Assembly: GCA_016865895.1 (NCBI GenBank)
Contig: VGNY01000004.1
Span: 1-47,218 of the forward strand
From: Chloroflexota bacterium
GTDB taxonomy: Bacteria; Chloroflexota; Dehalococcoidia; GIF9; UBA5629
Reading direction: 5' to 3'
DNA: 47,218 bases
Position 1 is the stretch's first letter. The number at the start of each line of letters is the position of its first letter. Of the stretch, positions 9,309 to 20,105 are shown one piece after another. Below the pieces are notes generated by a model. It saw only the letters and a program-made list of their open reading frames with translations. It searched no databases and had not been told where the DNA came from. A program made the translations under genes and the position numbers.

Positions 9309-11840
9309 GTGTGTGTTAAAATAAAGGCCATGGGCGAGACGAGAACAATTTACCTGGCGCCGCATTCCCACTACGATGTTGTCTGGGCTTTTACCAAAGA
9401 GGACTATTACTTTATCAATGAGATGATTCTAACAAATGCGGTTAAGATGATAAAAGAATCAGATTTTAAATTTCTGGTGGAGCAGACCTATCTTTTGGAG
9501 ATGATTGAACAGAGGAATCCACAGCTCTTCTCTGACATCAAAGATGCTATCGCCGCAGGCAGGATTGAAGTAGTGGATGGTCAGTATATAATGGCTGACT
9601 TGATGATTCCATCCGGGGAAGTACTGGTCAGAGAGGTCCTTTTTGGAAAGAAGTACTGCAAGGAGAAGTTTGGCATAGACGTGCCGGTAGCTTGGGCGGC
9701 TGACGGCTTTGGACTTAATGCACAAATGCCTCAGATATATAATAAGTCTGGATATAAATGGCTCGCCTTCCGGCGAGGGCTGCCTGAAACCATCGGTTAC
9801 CGAGTGAGCGAATTTATCTGGGAGGGGCTTGATGGCTCGAAAATACTCAGCCACTGGATGCCTCTGGGCTACCGTGCCGGGTTGGACATTGATAAGTGGG
9901 AAGAAGCTTATGAGAAGCTATCTACTTTTGCCACAACGTCTCATTTGCTTATGCCGTGTGGAAGTGGCGGCGTTCCCCCTCAGGAGGAGACACCAGAAAA
10001 GGTTGCCCAGTGGAATAAGGAACATGATGATTCCAAGATGGTAATTTCAACACCAAGCGAATTCCTTCGAAATCTTGAGAAAGATGGTGATGATTTCGCC
10101 ACGTTTCACGGTGAGCTCTACAGTTCTGACTTGCAGAATACATTTCCCGACGTGGTTTCCAGCCGTATTGGGCTTAAATTGGCTATTAAGAATTGTGAAA
10201 CCCTCCTGCTCAGTGCAGAAAAGATGTCCACAATAGCCTGGATTCATGGAAAGCCATACCCTGAAGGTGAAATGACGGAGATATGGAAAAAGATGCTATT
10301 TTTGGCTAATCATGATGTTCTGCCGAGCTGTGGCATCGATGAGATCTATGAGGAGGCCTGGGAATATATTGGCGATATAAACAAGATGACACGTCTCTTG
10401 TTGAAAGATGCTGCCGCTTACTTCTTGAAAGACAATGGGCATGGTGACGGTATTGTAGTTCTCAATCCTAACAATTGGGAGGTTACAGACTGGGTGGAGG
10501 TGGAGGTGCAACTTGGAGAACAGTGGGGTGAAGAATTAGGTATTGCTCTCAATGGGGAACAGATTCCGTGTGAGGTGATTACTGTTGAGCGAAAAGAAGA
10601 CGGAAGTATACACAGGGCCAAGCTTTGCTTTGTGGCAACGGTTCCGTCAATGGGGTACCGCGTCTATCAAATAGTCAAGAACAATAAGCAGTTTCCAACC
10701 GGCGTAAATGTTCAAGGAACTGAAGTGATAACCAAGCACTATAAACTGACTATAGATGATAAAACAGGCATTCTACAGGTATTCGACAAAGATGATAGGA
10801 AAATTCTCGGGGGGAATGAATTAATAATAGACCAGGAAATCGGTGACCTTTATTTCCACAGGAGTCAGTTTGATGGCCTGATTCACTCGGAAAGTGGAGA
10901 AGGCATTCATTTCAGCACGTTCAAGCCTGATGGATGCAGAATAGAAACCAGCCCTGTGCGGACAGTTATTACATTCAAGGACTCATTTTATTGCCTGCAA
11001 TGGCCCTATTACCTTACCAAAAAATTCGGTTCAATATTACAACGACATAAGACTATAGACGTCCTTAAAAAAGTTATTGTTTATAATGATATACCTCGAA
11101 TTGATTTTATCACTACAATAAACTCACAACAGTCTCACATACGAATTCGGCTTAAATTTGACACCTGTATGGTGATCCCTGCTTATATCCGTCAAACACA
11201 ATTCGGAGTTATTGACCTGCCTCCACCAACCAATGTGGAGGCCTCGATTAAGACTCCATCAGTCAACTGGGTAAATTGTGAGGAGGGAAGACGTGGCCTT
11301 GCCTTCTTCACCCGAGGCGTACCGCTAAACGAGATAAAGACGGGGGAAATCTATTGTACTTTGTTGAGGAGTGTCTCTGTCCTATCAACCGATGGTTCCA
11401 GTGGTCCGCTGATACCTACTCCCTATGCTATGGAGTTAGGTGAACGAACTTACGTCTATGCGGTTTACCCCCATTCTGGTGATTGGAAGAAATCAACCAT
11501 TCACAGACGGGGCCACGAATTCACCTATCATTTACTTGCTTTCCATGTTGATACTGCGGCTTTAGATGAAAAGCTACAAAGTTTTACACTCGAACCAGAT
11601 AATCTGATTATTTCTGCCCTCAAAAAGGGCGAGGATGAGGATGCCGTCATTTTGAGGTTCTACGAAACTAAGGGAGAAAGGTGTAGCGCATCATTGCAAA
11701 TGCCAAGTCAGATTAAAACAGCCAGATGTGTCAACCTGTTGGAGGAGGATGTGTCCGAACTGAAAATTGAGAATGAAAAGCTGAAAATGGAAGTTAATCC
11801 GTTTGAAATCATCACCTTGAAGCTGCTGTTCCACACTTAG
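9309..11840 (+). CDS. GH38 family alpha-mannosidase (ATG at 9330 is an alternative start)
   Basis: LAPHSHYDVVWAFTKEDYY; AWAADGFGLNAQMPQIYNKSGYKWLAFRRG. Confidence 0.88.
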   Translation: MCVKIKAMGETRTIYLAPHSHYDVVWAFTKEDYYFINEMILTNAVKMIKESDFKFLVEQTYLLEMIEQRNPQLFSDIKDAIAAGRIEVVDGQYIMADLMIPSGEVLVREVLFGKKYCKEKFGIDVPVAWAADGFGLNAQMPQIYNKSGYKWLAFRRGLPETIGYRVSEFIWEGLDGSKILSHWMPLGYRAGLDIDKWEEAYEKLSTFATTSHLLMPCGSGGVPPQEETPEKVAQWNKEHDDSKMVISTPSEFLRNLEKDGDDFATFHGELYSSDLQNTFPDVVSSRIGLKLAIKNCETLLLSAEKMSTIAWIHGKPYPEGEMTEIWKKMLFLANHDVLPSCGIDEIYEEAWEYIGDINKMTRLLLKDAAAYFLKDNGHGDGIVVLNPNNWEVTDWVEVEVQLGEQWGEELGIALNGEQIPCEVITVERKEDGSIHRAKLCFVATVPSMGYRVYQIVKNNKQFPTGVNVQGTEVITKHYKLTIDDKTGILQVFDKDDRKILGGNELIIDQEIGDLYFHRSQFDGLIHSESGEGIHFSTFKPDGCRIETSPVRTVITFKDSFYCLQWPYYLTKKFGSILQRHKTIDVLKKVIVYNDIPRIDFITTINSQQSHIRIRLKFDTCMVIPAYIRQTQFGVIDLPPPTNVEASIKTPSVNWVNCEEGRRGLAFFTRGVPLNEIKTGEIYCTLLRSVSVLSTDGSSGPLIPTPYAMELGERTYVYAVYPHSGDWKKSTIHRRGHEFTYHLLAFHVDTAALDEKLQSFTLEPDNLIISALKKGEDEDAVILRFYETKGERCSASLQMPSQIKTARCVNLLEEDVSELKIENEKLKMEVNPFEIITLKLLFHT

Positions 11841-11900
11841 CACCTGTTCGTGCTTTTGGTGTTTTCCTGAAATCAAACAGCTGTAATTGAAATCTCACGG

Positions 11901-12002
11901 AGGCTTCACTTTCCCACGTCTTGCGCCCACGGAATCTGTAGAATATGATATCTGATAGTTCGACATAGAATCGAGTCTGGGGTAAAATGGAAAGTGAAGC
12001 TT
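11901..12002 (+). promoter_or_regulatory. Candidate structured 5' leader upstream of glgC
   Basis: AGGCTTCACTTTCC (11901-11914) pairs along 14 nt (one G-U) with GGAAAGTGAAGCTT (11989-12002), just upstream of the glgC SD (ggggaggtg). Confidence 0.45.
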
Positions 12003-12019
12003 AGTGGGGAGGTGATGAT

Positions 12020-13300
12020 ATGAATCGGGTGTTAGCTATGATTTTGGCTGGTGGTGCCAGCGAGCGGTTGAGTGTTCTGTCAGCGGAGAGAGCTAAACCG
12101 GCGGTGCCTTTTGGTGGCAAATACCGCATAATTGATTTTACTTTGAGCAATTGCGCCAATTCTGGGATTTATAATGTAGCGGTGCTTACCCAGTTCAATC
12201 CCCGCTCTTTGGCGCAGCACATCGGCGTTGGTCGGCCTTGGGACCTGGATAGGACTACAGGTGGAGTTGTTCTACTTCAACCGTTCTTGAGCCGGTCAAC
12301 TCGAGATTGGTATAAAGGCACGGCTGACGCTGTCTATCAAAACCTCTACTTTATAGAAGACCAGAAAGTAGATGAGGTTCTCATTCTGTCTGGTGACCAT
12401 GTTTATTCGATGCGTTATGACCATATGATACTTGCCCATCGTAGCCGGAGAGCTGATGTTACCGTGGCGGTAACCGAAGTGCCTATGTCTGAGGTAGCAA
12501 GGTTTGGCATTATCACTCTGGACCATAATGAGCGTGTAATTGGTTTCCAGGAGAAGCCGAAGAGCGCTAAGAGCAATCTCGCTTCAATGGGGGTATATGT
12601 TTTTGACAAGAGTGTTCTCATCGATTGCCTTGAGGAGTATGGTCAGAAGAAGGGTGGTCTTGATTTTGGGCATAATATTCTGCCCGAAATTATCGGAAAG
12701 CATAAGGTTTACGGCTACAGGTTTCGCGGCTACTGGCGAGATGTAGGCACTATTGAGTCTTACTGGCAAGCTAATATGGATTTGATTGTCGATTTACCGG
12801 ACCTGAACCTTTATGACCCCACAGCGGAAATTCGAACTGTATATCGGGATAAACCCCCGGCGAAGCTCGGACCTGATGCCCAGGTAGTGAGGAGCCTGAT
12901 ATCTAACGGCGCCATAATAAATGGCCGGGTGCAGAACTCAATTATTTCCCCGGGGGCGTTTATTGAGGAATACGCTCTGGTGAAGGATTCGATTATCTTT
13001 GAGGATACCACAATTGGCAAGGGGGCTATCATTGACCGGTGTATTGTCGATAAACAGGTCTGGGTCAGTCCGGGGTGCCATATCGGCTATGGTGATGATA
13101 TGACGGCCAACAAGGAAGAGCTAGATAATCTGAATGCGGGTATAACTATAATCGGCAAGGGTGCCAGGGTACCTGGCGAAATGAAAATCGGCCGCAACTG
13201 CAAAATTGGCTGCTGGGTGGAAGGCGGTGACTTTTCTTCCAAGGTTATTGCCAGTGGCGAAAGCGTGGCCAGTAAAACACCAAGGCGCCATCCCTTATAG
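12020..13300 (+). CDS. glgC: Glucose-1-phosphate adenylyltransferase
   Basis: [39 protein letters not shown]; left-handed beta-helix C-terminus. Confidence 0.92.
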   Translation: MNRVLAMILAGGASERLSVLSAERAKPAVPFGGKYRIIDFTLSNCANSGIYNVAVLTQFNPRSLAQHIGVGRPWDLDRTTGGVVLLQPFLSRSTRDWYKGTADAVYQNLYFIEDQKVDEVLILSGDHVYSMRYDHMILAHRSRRADVTVAVTEVPMSEVARFGIITLDHNERVIGFQEKPKSAKSNLASMGVYVFDKSVLIDCLEEYGQKKGGLDFGHNILPEIIGKHKVYGYRFRGYWRDVGTIESYWQANMDLIVDLPDLNLYDPTAEIRTVYRDKPPAKLGPDAQVVRSLISNGAIINGRVQNSIISPGAFIEEYALVKDSIIFEDTTIGKGAIIDRCIVDKQVWVSPGCHIGYGDDMTANKEELDNLNAGITIIGKGARVPGEMKIGRNCKIGCWVEGGDFSSKVIASGESVASKTPRRHPL

Positions 13301-13310
13301 GAGGTAGGAG

Positions 13311-14999
13311 ATGAAAGTCGGAGCGTTTACTTTTGTTTTACACAGTCACCTTCCTTATTGCCGCAATGCTGGTCGTTGGCCTCATGGTGAGGAATGGCTT
13401 CATGAGGCAGCCTCTGGAACCTACATACCTTTGCTTAATGCCCTTTATGACCTGAAACAAGAAGGCTACGCTTTCAAATTAACTTTGGGCATTACTCCGG
13501 TTTTAATTGAGCAGCTAGCCGACGCTTTAGTAATTGCTCATCTTGTGGAATTTGTCGAAGACAAAATTCGCCGGGCTCAGGAAGATGTGAACCGCTTTGA
13601 CAAAGCTGGTGAAGGTCATCTCCTGTATCTAGCTAAGTTCTATTTTGACTATTATCAGCATATACTAACCAGCTTCAATGATAGGTTTGGAAGAAATATA
13701 ATCTCCGCCTTTAAACGGCTACAGGATGAAGGTTATGTGGAAATTACTACCAGTGCGGCCACACATGCATATTTGCCCCTGTTAGAGCGTGATTCCTCTA
13801 TTTATGGTCAACTGCAGGTTGGAAAGCAAAGCTATCAGCGCCATTTTGGTAAAAACCCGTCCTCAATCTGGCTTCCTGAGTGCGGTTATCGGCCTCCCTA
13901 CTATGCCGGAAGCCAAAGCAAGAGCTATGTTAAGCCTGGCTTGGAATCTTTTCTCACCCAGCTTGGCATGAGCTGTTTCTTCGCCGAAACTCATACGGTG
14001 GAAGGCGGCGAGCCAGTGGGCAAGGCCAGGGAAGAAGTCATTGGTCCTTATGCCAGTATATCACGGCGCTATGTAGTGCCGCTGACACAATATTCAGAGC
14101 CAACGCATAGAACCACCTATCTGCCTTACTGGGTGCAAACTCCTGAGGTAGCTGTTATTGGTAGGAATAACAGAACCAGTATGCAGGTATGGTCTGCGGA
14201 GTGGGGTTATCCTGGAGATTTTAACTACCGCGAATTTCATAAGAAGGATGGCATCTCCGGGCTTCAGTACTGGAAGGTCACCGGAGCTAAAGTTGATTTG
14301 GCTTATAAGGAATACTATGACCCATATTGGGCAAAACAACGTGTTGCTGAACATGGCTCTCATTATTCTCATTTGGTCGAGGAATTAATCACCATCTTCT
14401 ATCAGGAAACCGGCAAATTTGGCATCATCTCCGCGGCTTATGATACTGAACTCTTTGGGCATTGGTGGTTTGAAGGTGTTGACTGGCTTAAAGAGGTTCT
14501 ACGTGATCTTAGCCAGAGTGAGTTTGTGGAGCTGACCACTGCCAGCGAGTTCATTAAAAATCATCCGCCGGAGGATGTGTTGGCTTTGCCTGAAAGTTCT
14601 TGGGGTTTGGGTGGAGGTCATTTCACCTGGCAGAATGCTGATACTGACTGGGTATGGCCAATTATCCACTCGGCTGAGTTGAGAATGGAGAAGCTGGTGT
14701 CTAGGTATCCTAAAGCTGATGGGGCAATAAAGGACATCCTGAATCAGGCGGCCAGAGAATTGATGCTCCTGCAGTCCAGCGACTGGCCGTTTTTGATAAC
14801 CACAGGTCAAGCTAGCGTTTATGCTGAAAATCGTTTTCTTGAGCATGTGAACCGGTTTCAGCAACTGGCTGATATCGCTGAATCAGGAAAGGTAGACAAA
14901 GCAGCCTTGGCTTTATGCCATCAGTTGTGGGAATTGGACAAGGTGTTTCCCGATATTGACTATCGTTCCTTTGCTGAGAGGGAAGGCCAAAAAGCCTGA
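13311..14999 (+). CDS. GH57 1,4-alpha-glucan branching enzyme-like protein
   Basis: FTFVLHSHLPYCRNAGRWPHGEEWLHEA; SIWLPECGYRP; ISAAYDTELFGHWWFEG. Confidence 0.88.
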   Translation: MKVGAFTFVLHSHLPYCRNAGRWPHGEEWLHEAASGTYIPLLNALYDLKQEGYAFKLTLGITPVLIEQLADALVIAHLVEFVEDKIRRAQEDVNRFDKAGEGHLLYLAKFYFDYYQHILTSFNDRFGRNIISAFKRLQDEGYVEITTSAATHAYLPLLERDSSIYGQLQVGKQSYQRHFGKNPSSIWLPECGYRPPYYAGSQSKSYVKPGLESFLTQLGMSCFFAETHTVEGGEPVGKAREEVIGPYASISRRYVVPLTQYSEPTHRTTYLPYWVQTPEVAVIGRNNRTSMQVWSAEWGYPGDFNYREFHKKDGISGLQYWKVTGAKVDLAYKEYYDPYWAKQRVAEHGSHYSHLVEELITIFYQETGKFGIISAAYDTELFGHWWFEGVDWLKEVLRDLSQSEFVELTTASEFIKNHPPEDVLALPESSWGLGGGHFTWQNADTDWVWPIIHSAELRMEKLVSRYPKADGAIKDILNQAARELMLLQSSDWPFLITTGQASVYAENRFLEHVNRFQQLADIAESGKVDKAALALCHQLWELDKVFPDIDYRSFAEREGQKA

Positions 15000-16432
15000 T
15001 GAAAGTCCTCTTTGTTGCTGCTGAAGCCGCCCCGCTGGTCAAGATAGGTGGCTTGGCTGATGTTATTGGCTCTTTACCCAAGGCTTTAAATGATTTGGGG
15101 CATGATGTGCGGGTAGTGATGCCAAGATATGGCATTATAGATACTGCCAGATTTCCCATATCATCAGTGATTGGACTTGTGAAAATGCAGGCAACGAAAA
15201 GCAAGGGACCCGTCTCTTTGAAGGTCACTGAACTTATTGGTAAGGTCAAAGTTTATCTGGTAGATAGCTATGACTTCTCCAGTTCTGCAGAAGTGTATGG
15301 CAAAGATGACCTGAAGCGTTTTCTTTTATTTTGTCGGGCTGTTCTAGAGGTGTTGCCCAGGTTGGACTGGCAACCAGAGATAGTCCATTGCCATGACTGG
15401 CATACTGCATTGGTTCCCATGTGGCTGAAACGAAAAAGCTCTCAGTATTCGACCGTTTTCACTATTCATAATTTAGCCTATCAAGGAGCTTTTGATAATA
15501 AGTTCCTGTCTGATTCTGGGTTGGGGCGGGATTGGCAATTGTGCTTGGCTGGTGTGCCTAAGCCACCGTTTAATTTTATGGGTCAGGGTATACTTTGGGC
15601 TGACATAGTAACCACGGTCAGTAAGACGTATGCGAGAGAAATCTTGACCGTGGAATATGGGGTGGGGCTCGACCATCTCTTGCGCTACCGACAGGATAAG
15701 CTCTTAGGTATAGTCAACGGATTGGACTACGATGAATTTAACCCGGCAAGTGACGCTTTCATAGCGGCTAAATATGATGCTTTGGCGGTGGATAGGAGGA
15801 TTGCCAATAAGCTGGCGCTTCAGAAATGGGTGGGGTTTGCTGAAGATACAGAAACACCACTCATCGGTATGGTATCACGTCTTGATGAACAGAAAGGCCT
15901 TGACATCGTAATTGATAGTTTCAGTTCTCTATTTAAGAAAACAGGAGCTCAAATGGTTATTCTAGGCAGGGGCAGGGAACAGTATCATAATTTGCTCAAG
16001 CAGGCAGCTAGCAAGTATCCTAAACAGTTAGCTGTGTTTATTGACTTTAATGACCCTTTAGCCCATCTTATCTATGCTGGCTGCGATATGTTTTTGATGC
16101 CGTCTCGGTTTGAACCCTGTGGGCTGGGGCAGCTTATCGCTATGCGCTATGGAGCTGTACCTGTTGTTCGACACGTTGGCGGATTAGTTGACACTGTTCA
16201 GGATTTGACTCAGGACCTTAGTGAGGGTAATGGTTTTGTCTTTCAGGACTATGATGCTAAAGCTATGTTGGCTACTATAGAGCGAGCGCTAAACGGCTAC
16301 AAGAATAAGAAAGCATGGCGACGAGTGATGCAGCGCATAATGGCGCTCGATTTTTCCTGGCAGGCCTCCGCTAAAAAGTATGAGTCGCTTTATCGCGAGG
16401 TTCTGGAGATGAAAGAGCATGATAAGAAGTAA
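14999..16432 (+). CDS. glgA: Glycogen synthase (GT5)
   Basis: MKVLFVAAEAAPLVKIGGLADVIGSLPKAL; PSRFEPCGLGQLIAMRYGAVPVVRHVGGLVDTV; 1-nt overlap with the previous stop. Confidence 0.95.
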   Translation: MKVLFVAAEAAPLVKIGGLADVIGSLPKALNDLGHDVRVVMPRYGIIDTARFPISSVIGLVKMQATKSKGPVSLKVTELIGKVKVYLVDSYDFSSSAEVYGKDDLKRFLLFCRAVLEVLPRLDWQPEIVHCHDWHTALVPMWLKRKSSQYSTVFTIHNLAYQGAFDNKFLSDSGLGRDWQLCLAGVPKPPFNFMGQGILWADIVTTVSKTYAREILTVEYGVGLDHLLRYRQDKLLGIVNGLDYDEFNPASDAFIAAKYDALAVDRRIANKLALQKWVGFAEDTETPLIGMVSRLDEQKGLDIVIDSFSSLFKKTGAQMVILGRGREQYHNLLKQAASKYPKQLAVFIDFNDPLAHLIYAGCDMFLMPSRFEPCGLGQLIAMRYGAVPVVRHVGGLVDTVQDLTQDLSEGNGFVFQDYDAKAMLATIERALNGYKNKKAWRRVMQRIMALDFSWQASAKKYESLYREVLEMKEHDKK

Positions 16433-17414
16433 CCAGCGGCCAGTTTTGGCTGTTGACTTGGGCGGGACTAAGATTATTGCGGCGGTGGTTGTCCCTGATG
16501 GTAAAGTCATATCTCGGAGTTACTGCTTGACTCTGGCTGAAGAGGGACCAAAAGCAGTAATTGAGAGGCTACTATCTGCTGTGAGCGAAGCATTAGTAGG
16601 GGCAGAACTGAAAAATTCTGAGATAGCTGGTGTTGGCATGGCTGCTGCAGGGATTATAGATGCAAAGAAAGGGGTTATCACTACCTCTCCTAATTTGCCC
16701 GGTTGGCATGATGTTCCGCTAAGGGATGTTATTGCTGAAAGGATAGGCTTGGCCACCTATCTGGTTAACGATGCCAGTGCCGCCGCCTTGGGGGAGCATC
16801 GCTTTGGAGCCGGAAAGGGGTTGGGCAACCTCATTTATCTCACGGTAAGCACAGGGATCGGCGGTGGAATTATTATTGATGGCAGGCTATATACGGGAAC
16901 AGATGGTTGTGCTGGGGAAATAGGCCATATGACAATAGAGGCCCACGGACCACAGTGCAATTGTGGCAACTTCGGTTGCCTTGAAGCTCTGGCTTCAGGT
17001 TCAGCTATGACTAGAGAAGCAGTGAGACGAATGGGGCAAGGTGAGCCAAGTTCTATCGCTGAACTCGCAAGGGGCAGGCTTATGGATGTTACTGCTGAGA
17101 TGATTGCCGTGGTGGCTAGGCAGGGTGACAAAATGGCTTGCGAAATAGTAGCGGACGCTGCTAATTACTTGGGCATTGGCCTAGCGAATTTAGTCAATAT
17201 CTTCAATCCAGAGGTGATTGTTATTGGTGGCGGTGTGTCTAGCATGGGCAATATGCTGCTTGGGCCGGCTCGAAAAGTAGTCAAAGAGAGAGCTTTTAAG
17301 TTACCATTACGGACAGTACGTATAATTCGAGCTCGCCTTGGTAGCAACGCTGAGATGATGGGCGCTGCCGTGTATGTTTTTGACCAACAACTGGCAAAGA
17401 GGAGAAAAACATGA
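16419..17414 (+). CDS. ROK family glucokinase-like protein
   Basis: AVDLGGTKIIAAVV; STGIGGGIIIDGRLYTGTDGCAGEIGHMTIEAHGPQCNCGNFGCLEALASG. Confidence 0.9.
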   Translation: MIRSNQRPVLAVDLGGTKIIAAVVVPDGKVISRSYCLTLAEEGPKAVIERLLSAVSEALVGAELKNSEIAGVGMAAAGIIDAKKGVITTSPNLPGWHDVPLRDVIAERIGLATYLVNDASAAALGEHRFGAGKGLGNLIYLTVSTGIGGGIIIDGRLYTGTDGCAGEIGHMTIEAHGPQCNCGNFGCLEALASGSAMTREAVRRMGQGEPSSIAELARGRLMDVTAEMIAVVARQGDKMACEIVADAANYLGIGLANLVNIFNPEVIVIGGGVSSMGNMLLGPARKVVKERAFKLPLRTVRIIRARLGSNAEMMGAAVYVFDQQLAKRRKT

Positions 17415-18712
17415 TTTACTGGGCACAGCTTCTCCATTTTTATCAGCCGCCGACACAATCCCCCGCGGTTCTGAAGAAGATTTGCGACGAATCCTATCGC
17501 CCGCTGATAGAGGTCTTACATCGGTTTCCTCAGGCTAAAGTCACGGTGAACATCAATGGTGTTCTTACCGAGATGCTCCATGACTGCGGTCATGACGACA
17601 TTGTCTCCGGGCTGAGAAAGCTAGCTAAAAATGGTCAGGTAGAATTCACCGGCAGTGGGAAATATCATCCTATTCTGCCGTTGATTCCTCAAAAAGAAGT
17701 GGAGAGACAAATACGGCTAAATTACAGAACAAATCGGCAGTTTTTCGGAACTGTCTATGAACCGAAGGGCTTTTTCCCGCCTGAGATGTGCTACGGGAAA
17801 CAGATAGTGGGGCCTGTTCTTAATTCTGGACATAAATGGATGGTGCTGAGCGGCATTGCCTGTGCCTGCCCAGAAAGCTGGCCCGTGGATGCAATCCACT
17901 ATATCAAAGAAGGTAATGAACGGCTGATGGTATTGTTTCGTGATGATATAGTGAGCAACAAGATATCCTTCCGCAGTTTGCAACCCTCTGAATTCCTGGA
18001 CAACTTAAGATACATTAGAGGAAAAAAGAAAGACATATACATTGGTACTGCGATGGATGCAGAAACCTTTGGCCATCATATTCAACACTGGGAAGAACTC
18101 TTTTTGGCTGAAGTCTATGAGCAAATCGAAGCTTCCAGCCAGACATTATTCAGCCCGAAGCAGACCACAGTTTTAGCTCAGCAACATAGTCTTTTCTACG
18201 AGAATGGTAAGATAGCCGAGGAAGTCCGAGCTGTGACTATGAGTGAGCTTCTGGAATTTTTTCCCCAAGGGAGGCGCGTGGAGCCGCTAGCCTCATCGTG
18301 GAGCACTTCAGCGCAAGATTTAGCTGCCGAAAACTCCTACCCTTTGTGGAAGGAAAGGGGCAACGAGATTCACCGTCTCCAGTGGGAACATATTGGCATA
18401 ACCATTGAATTGGTGGACAAGGCTATGGAGGTTGCTGATAGTGATGAGGCCAAACGATTTGCCAATATCGCTCGGGGGTTGCTTGATAGGTCGTTGCATA
18501 GCTGTCAGTTCTGGTGGGCAAGCCGAAGACCGATGTGGGATATAAATCTAATTCACAAGGGATTACTGGAGCAGCAAGAGACTATAGTTAACGCTTATAG
18601 AGCTATTAACCTCAGCCAGACTGAGGAGGACCTAAAAAGAGACTATTACCACAAATTGGTGGCGGCAAGGGATGTAAGAAACAAGATTATTGACAGGCTT
18701 TTCGTGTGGTAA
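17411..18712 (+). CDS. GH57 family glycoside hydrolase (paralog A)
   Basis: MIYWAQLLHFYQPPTQ; KGFFPPEMCYGK; GTAMDAETFGHH; 4-nt overlap with the ROK gene. Confidence 0.85.
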   Translation: MIYWAQLLHFYQPPTQSPAVLKKICDESYRPLIEVLHRFPQAKVTVNINGVLTEMLHDCGHDDIVSGLRKLAKNGQVEFTGSGKYHPILPLIPQKEVERQIRLNYRTNRQFFGTVYEPKGFFPPEMCYGKQIVGPVLNSGHKWMVLSGIACACPESWPVDAIHYIKEGNERLMVLFRDDIVSNKISFRSLQPSEFLDNLRYIRGKKKDIYIGTAMDAETFGHHIQHWEELFLAEVYEQIEASSQTLFSPKQTTVLAQQHSLFYENGKIAEEVRAVTMSELLEFFPQGRRVEPLASSWSTSAQDLAAENSYPLWKERGNEIHRLQWEHIGITIELVDKAMEVADSDEAKRFANIARGLLDRSLHSCQFWWASRRPMWDINLIHKGLLEQQETIVNAYRAINLSQTEEDLKRDYYHKLVAARDVRNKIIDRLFVW

Positions 18713-18725
18713 AAAGGTTTTAACA

Positions 18726-20105
18726 ATGGGTCAGTGGATTCAGTGGCTAATTGATAATTGGCTTAATGTAACGATTCCTGTAATAGCTTTTCTTGCTACC
18801 TATGTTGTTAGTCTGTGGATGAGGAGAGTTGCCTATCGTGCCTTCGACCGCTGGACGGAAAGATTACGATGGGAAGGCAGTAAGGTAGTTGTTGCTGCCA
18901 CACGTAGTCCATTCTTACACTCTTTCTTGCTTTTGGGCGCATACATAGCTATTCAGGTATCGTCTCTGTCACCGGAGGGGAAAATACTGGGTGGCAGGAT
19001 AGTAGCCAGTTTGTTCATTTTGTTGTTGGGATGGGTAGCTATCAGCGTAAGCGAAAAGCTGATTAAGCTTTATATGTCACGAATAGAAGCCCCACAGCCT
19101 CCAACCACGCTGGCAGTGAACGTAGTGAGAATCACTATCATTGTTCTAGGTGTGTTGATACTGCTTGATATTTGGGGGGCACCTACCACGCCGATTATAC
19201 TTGTCTTGGCTGCCGTGGTGTTTATAGCTGGTTTGGCTTTACGGGATGTAATCCCCAATCTGCTATCAGGTGCTCAAGTGGCGTTGGGTGAGCAGATTAA
19301 AGTGGGTGATTTCATAAAACTGGAGTCAGGCGAATCAGGGCATGTGACCGCTATCAACTGGCGGAATACACAGATTAAGACACTAGAGGGCAATCTTGTT
19401 CTCATCCCGAATATCCAACTGGTGCGAACCACGGTAACCAATTTCGGTCATCCTGTTAAGAAGGCTACTTATCCCTTCCGCTTTTACACTCGCCTGCACT
19501 TAAAAGAGCTGACCGGGATTAAGGCAAGTAATTTGCGAGAACTGGTGGATATACTTAAAGGAGTTCCTGACTCAGTGGTTTACTATCATACCCACCATTT
19601 TTTGGAGGAGCATCATTATCTTACCCCGGAACCAGCAAACGACTTTGCCCTCTGGGTCAGCGATGCCCTGGGCGATGAGGTTCTGGGGGAAAGATTAGCC
19701 AGTGTGGATGCCTTCGATTTCCCCACCGTAGGCGCTTTAAAGATGTGGCTTGTGGAAGTTATAGAAGACTATCTGGCAAAAAACCCTGACGGTAAGAAAG
19801 CCCCGGAAGGGCAGGAATTTCATTTCATTCGGTCGAGGGGTGTTATTTTATCCACTCCTTATACCGCTCATGACCTCAGGGAGTTTGTGGAAGTGTTGAA
19901 GAAAGTCACCGTAGATATCATCTATTTCCATATGTTTGAATCTAGACTGAGATTGCAAAAAGGGACTAATGACTTCTCCATCTGGATTAAAGATTGTCTG
20001 GGCGAAGACAAGCTGGCTGACAAAATCGCTCGTCTCGACCCTTATTGTTATTCGTTAGATAGCCTCAGGTCAACGATAATTCAGCTTATTGAGGAGCGGA
20101 TGTAG
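18726..20105 (+). CDS. MscS-like channel with two C-terminal DUF5752-like repeats (ORF track start is 18690)
   Basis: FIAGLALRDVIPNLLSGAQVALGEQIKVGDFIKLESGESGHVTAINWRNTQIKTLEGNLVLIPN is MscS-like; tandem repeats NLRELVDILKGVPDSVVYYH... and DLREFVEVLKKVTVDIIYFH... Confidence 0.82.
   Translation: MGQWIQWLIDNWLNVTIPVIAFLATYVVSLWMRRVAYRAFDRWTERLRWEGSKVVVAATRSPFLHSFLLLGAYIAIQVSSLSPEGKILGGRIVASLFILLLGWVAISVSEKLIKLYMSRIEAPQPPTTLAVNVVRITIIVLGVLILLDIWGAPTTPIILVLAAVVFIAGLALRDVIPNLLSGAQVALGEQIKVGDFIKLESGESGHVTAINWRNTQIKTLEGNLVLIPNIQLVRTTVTNFGHPVKKATYPFRFYTRLHLKELTGIKASNLRELVDILKGVPDSVVYYHTHHFLEEHHYLTPEPANDFALWVSDALGDEVLGERLASVDAFDFPTVGALKMWLVEVIEDYLAKNPDGKKAPEGQEFHFIRSRGVILSTPYTAHDLREFVEVLKKVTVDIIYFHMFESRLRLQKGTNDFSIWIKDCLGEDKLADKIARLDPYCYSLDSLRSTIIQLIEERM

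Noticed and set aside
9459-9854. 131-aa minus-strand ORF in the GH38 gene
   Set aside because: Shadow ORF of the alpha-mannosidase reading frame.
11757-11802. LKIENEKLKME segment near the GH38 C-terminus, which resembles low-complexity repeat sequence
   Set aside because: It fits the usual C-terminal region of GH38 proteins before the final beta-strand motif (NPFEIITLKL), so there is no need to invoke an insertion.
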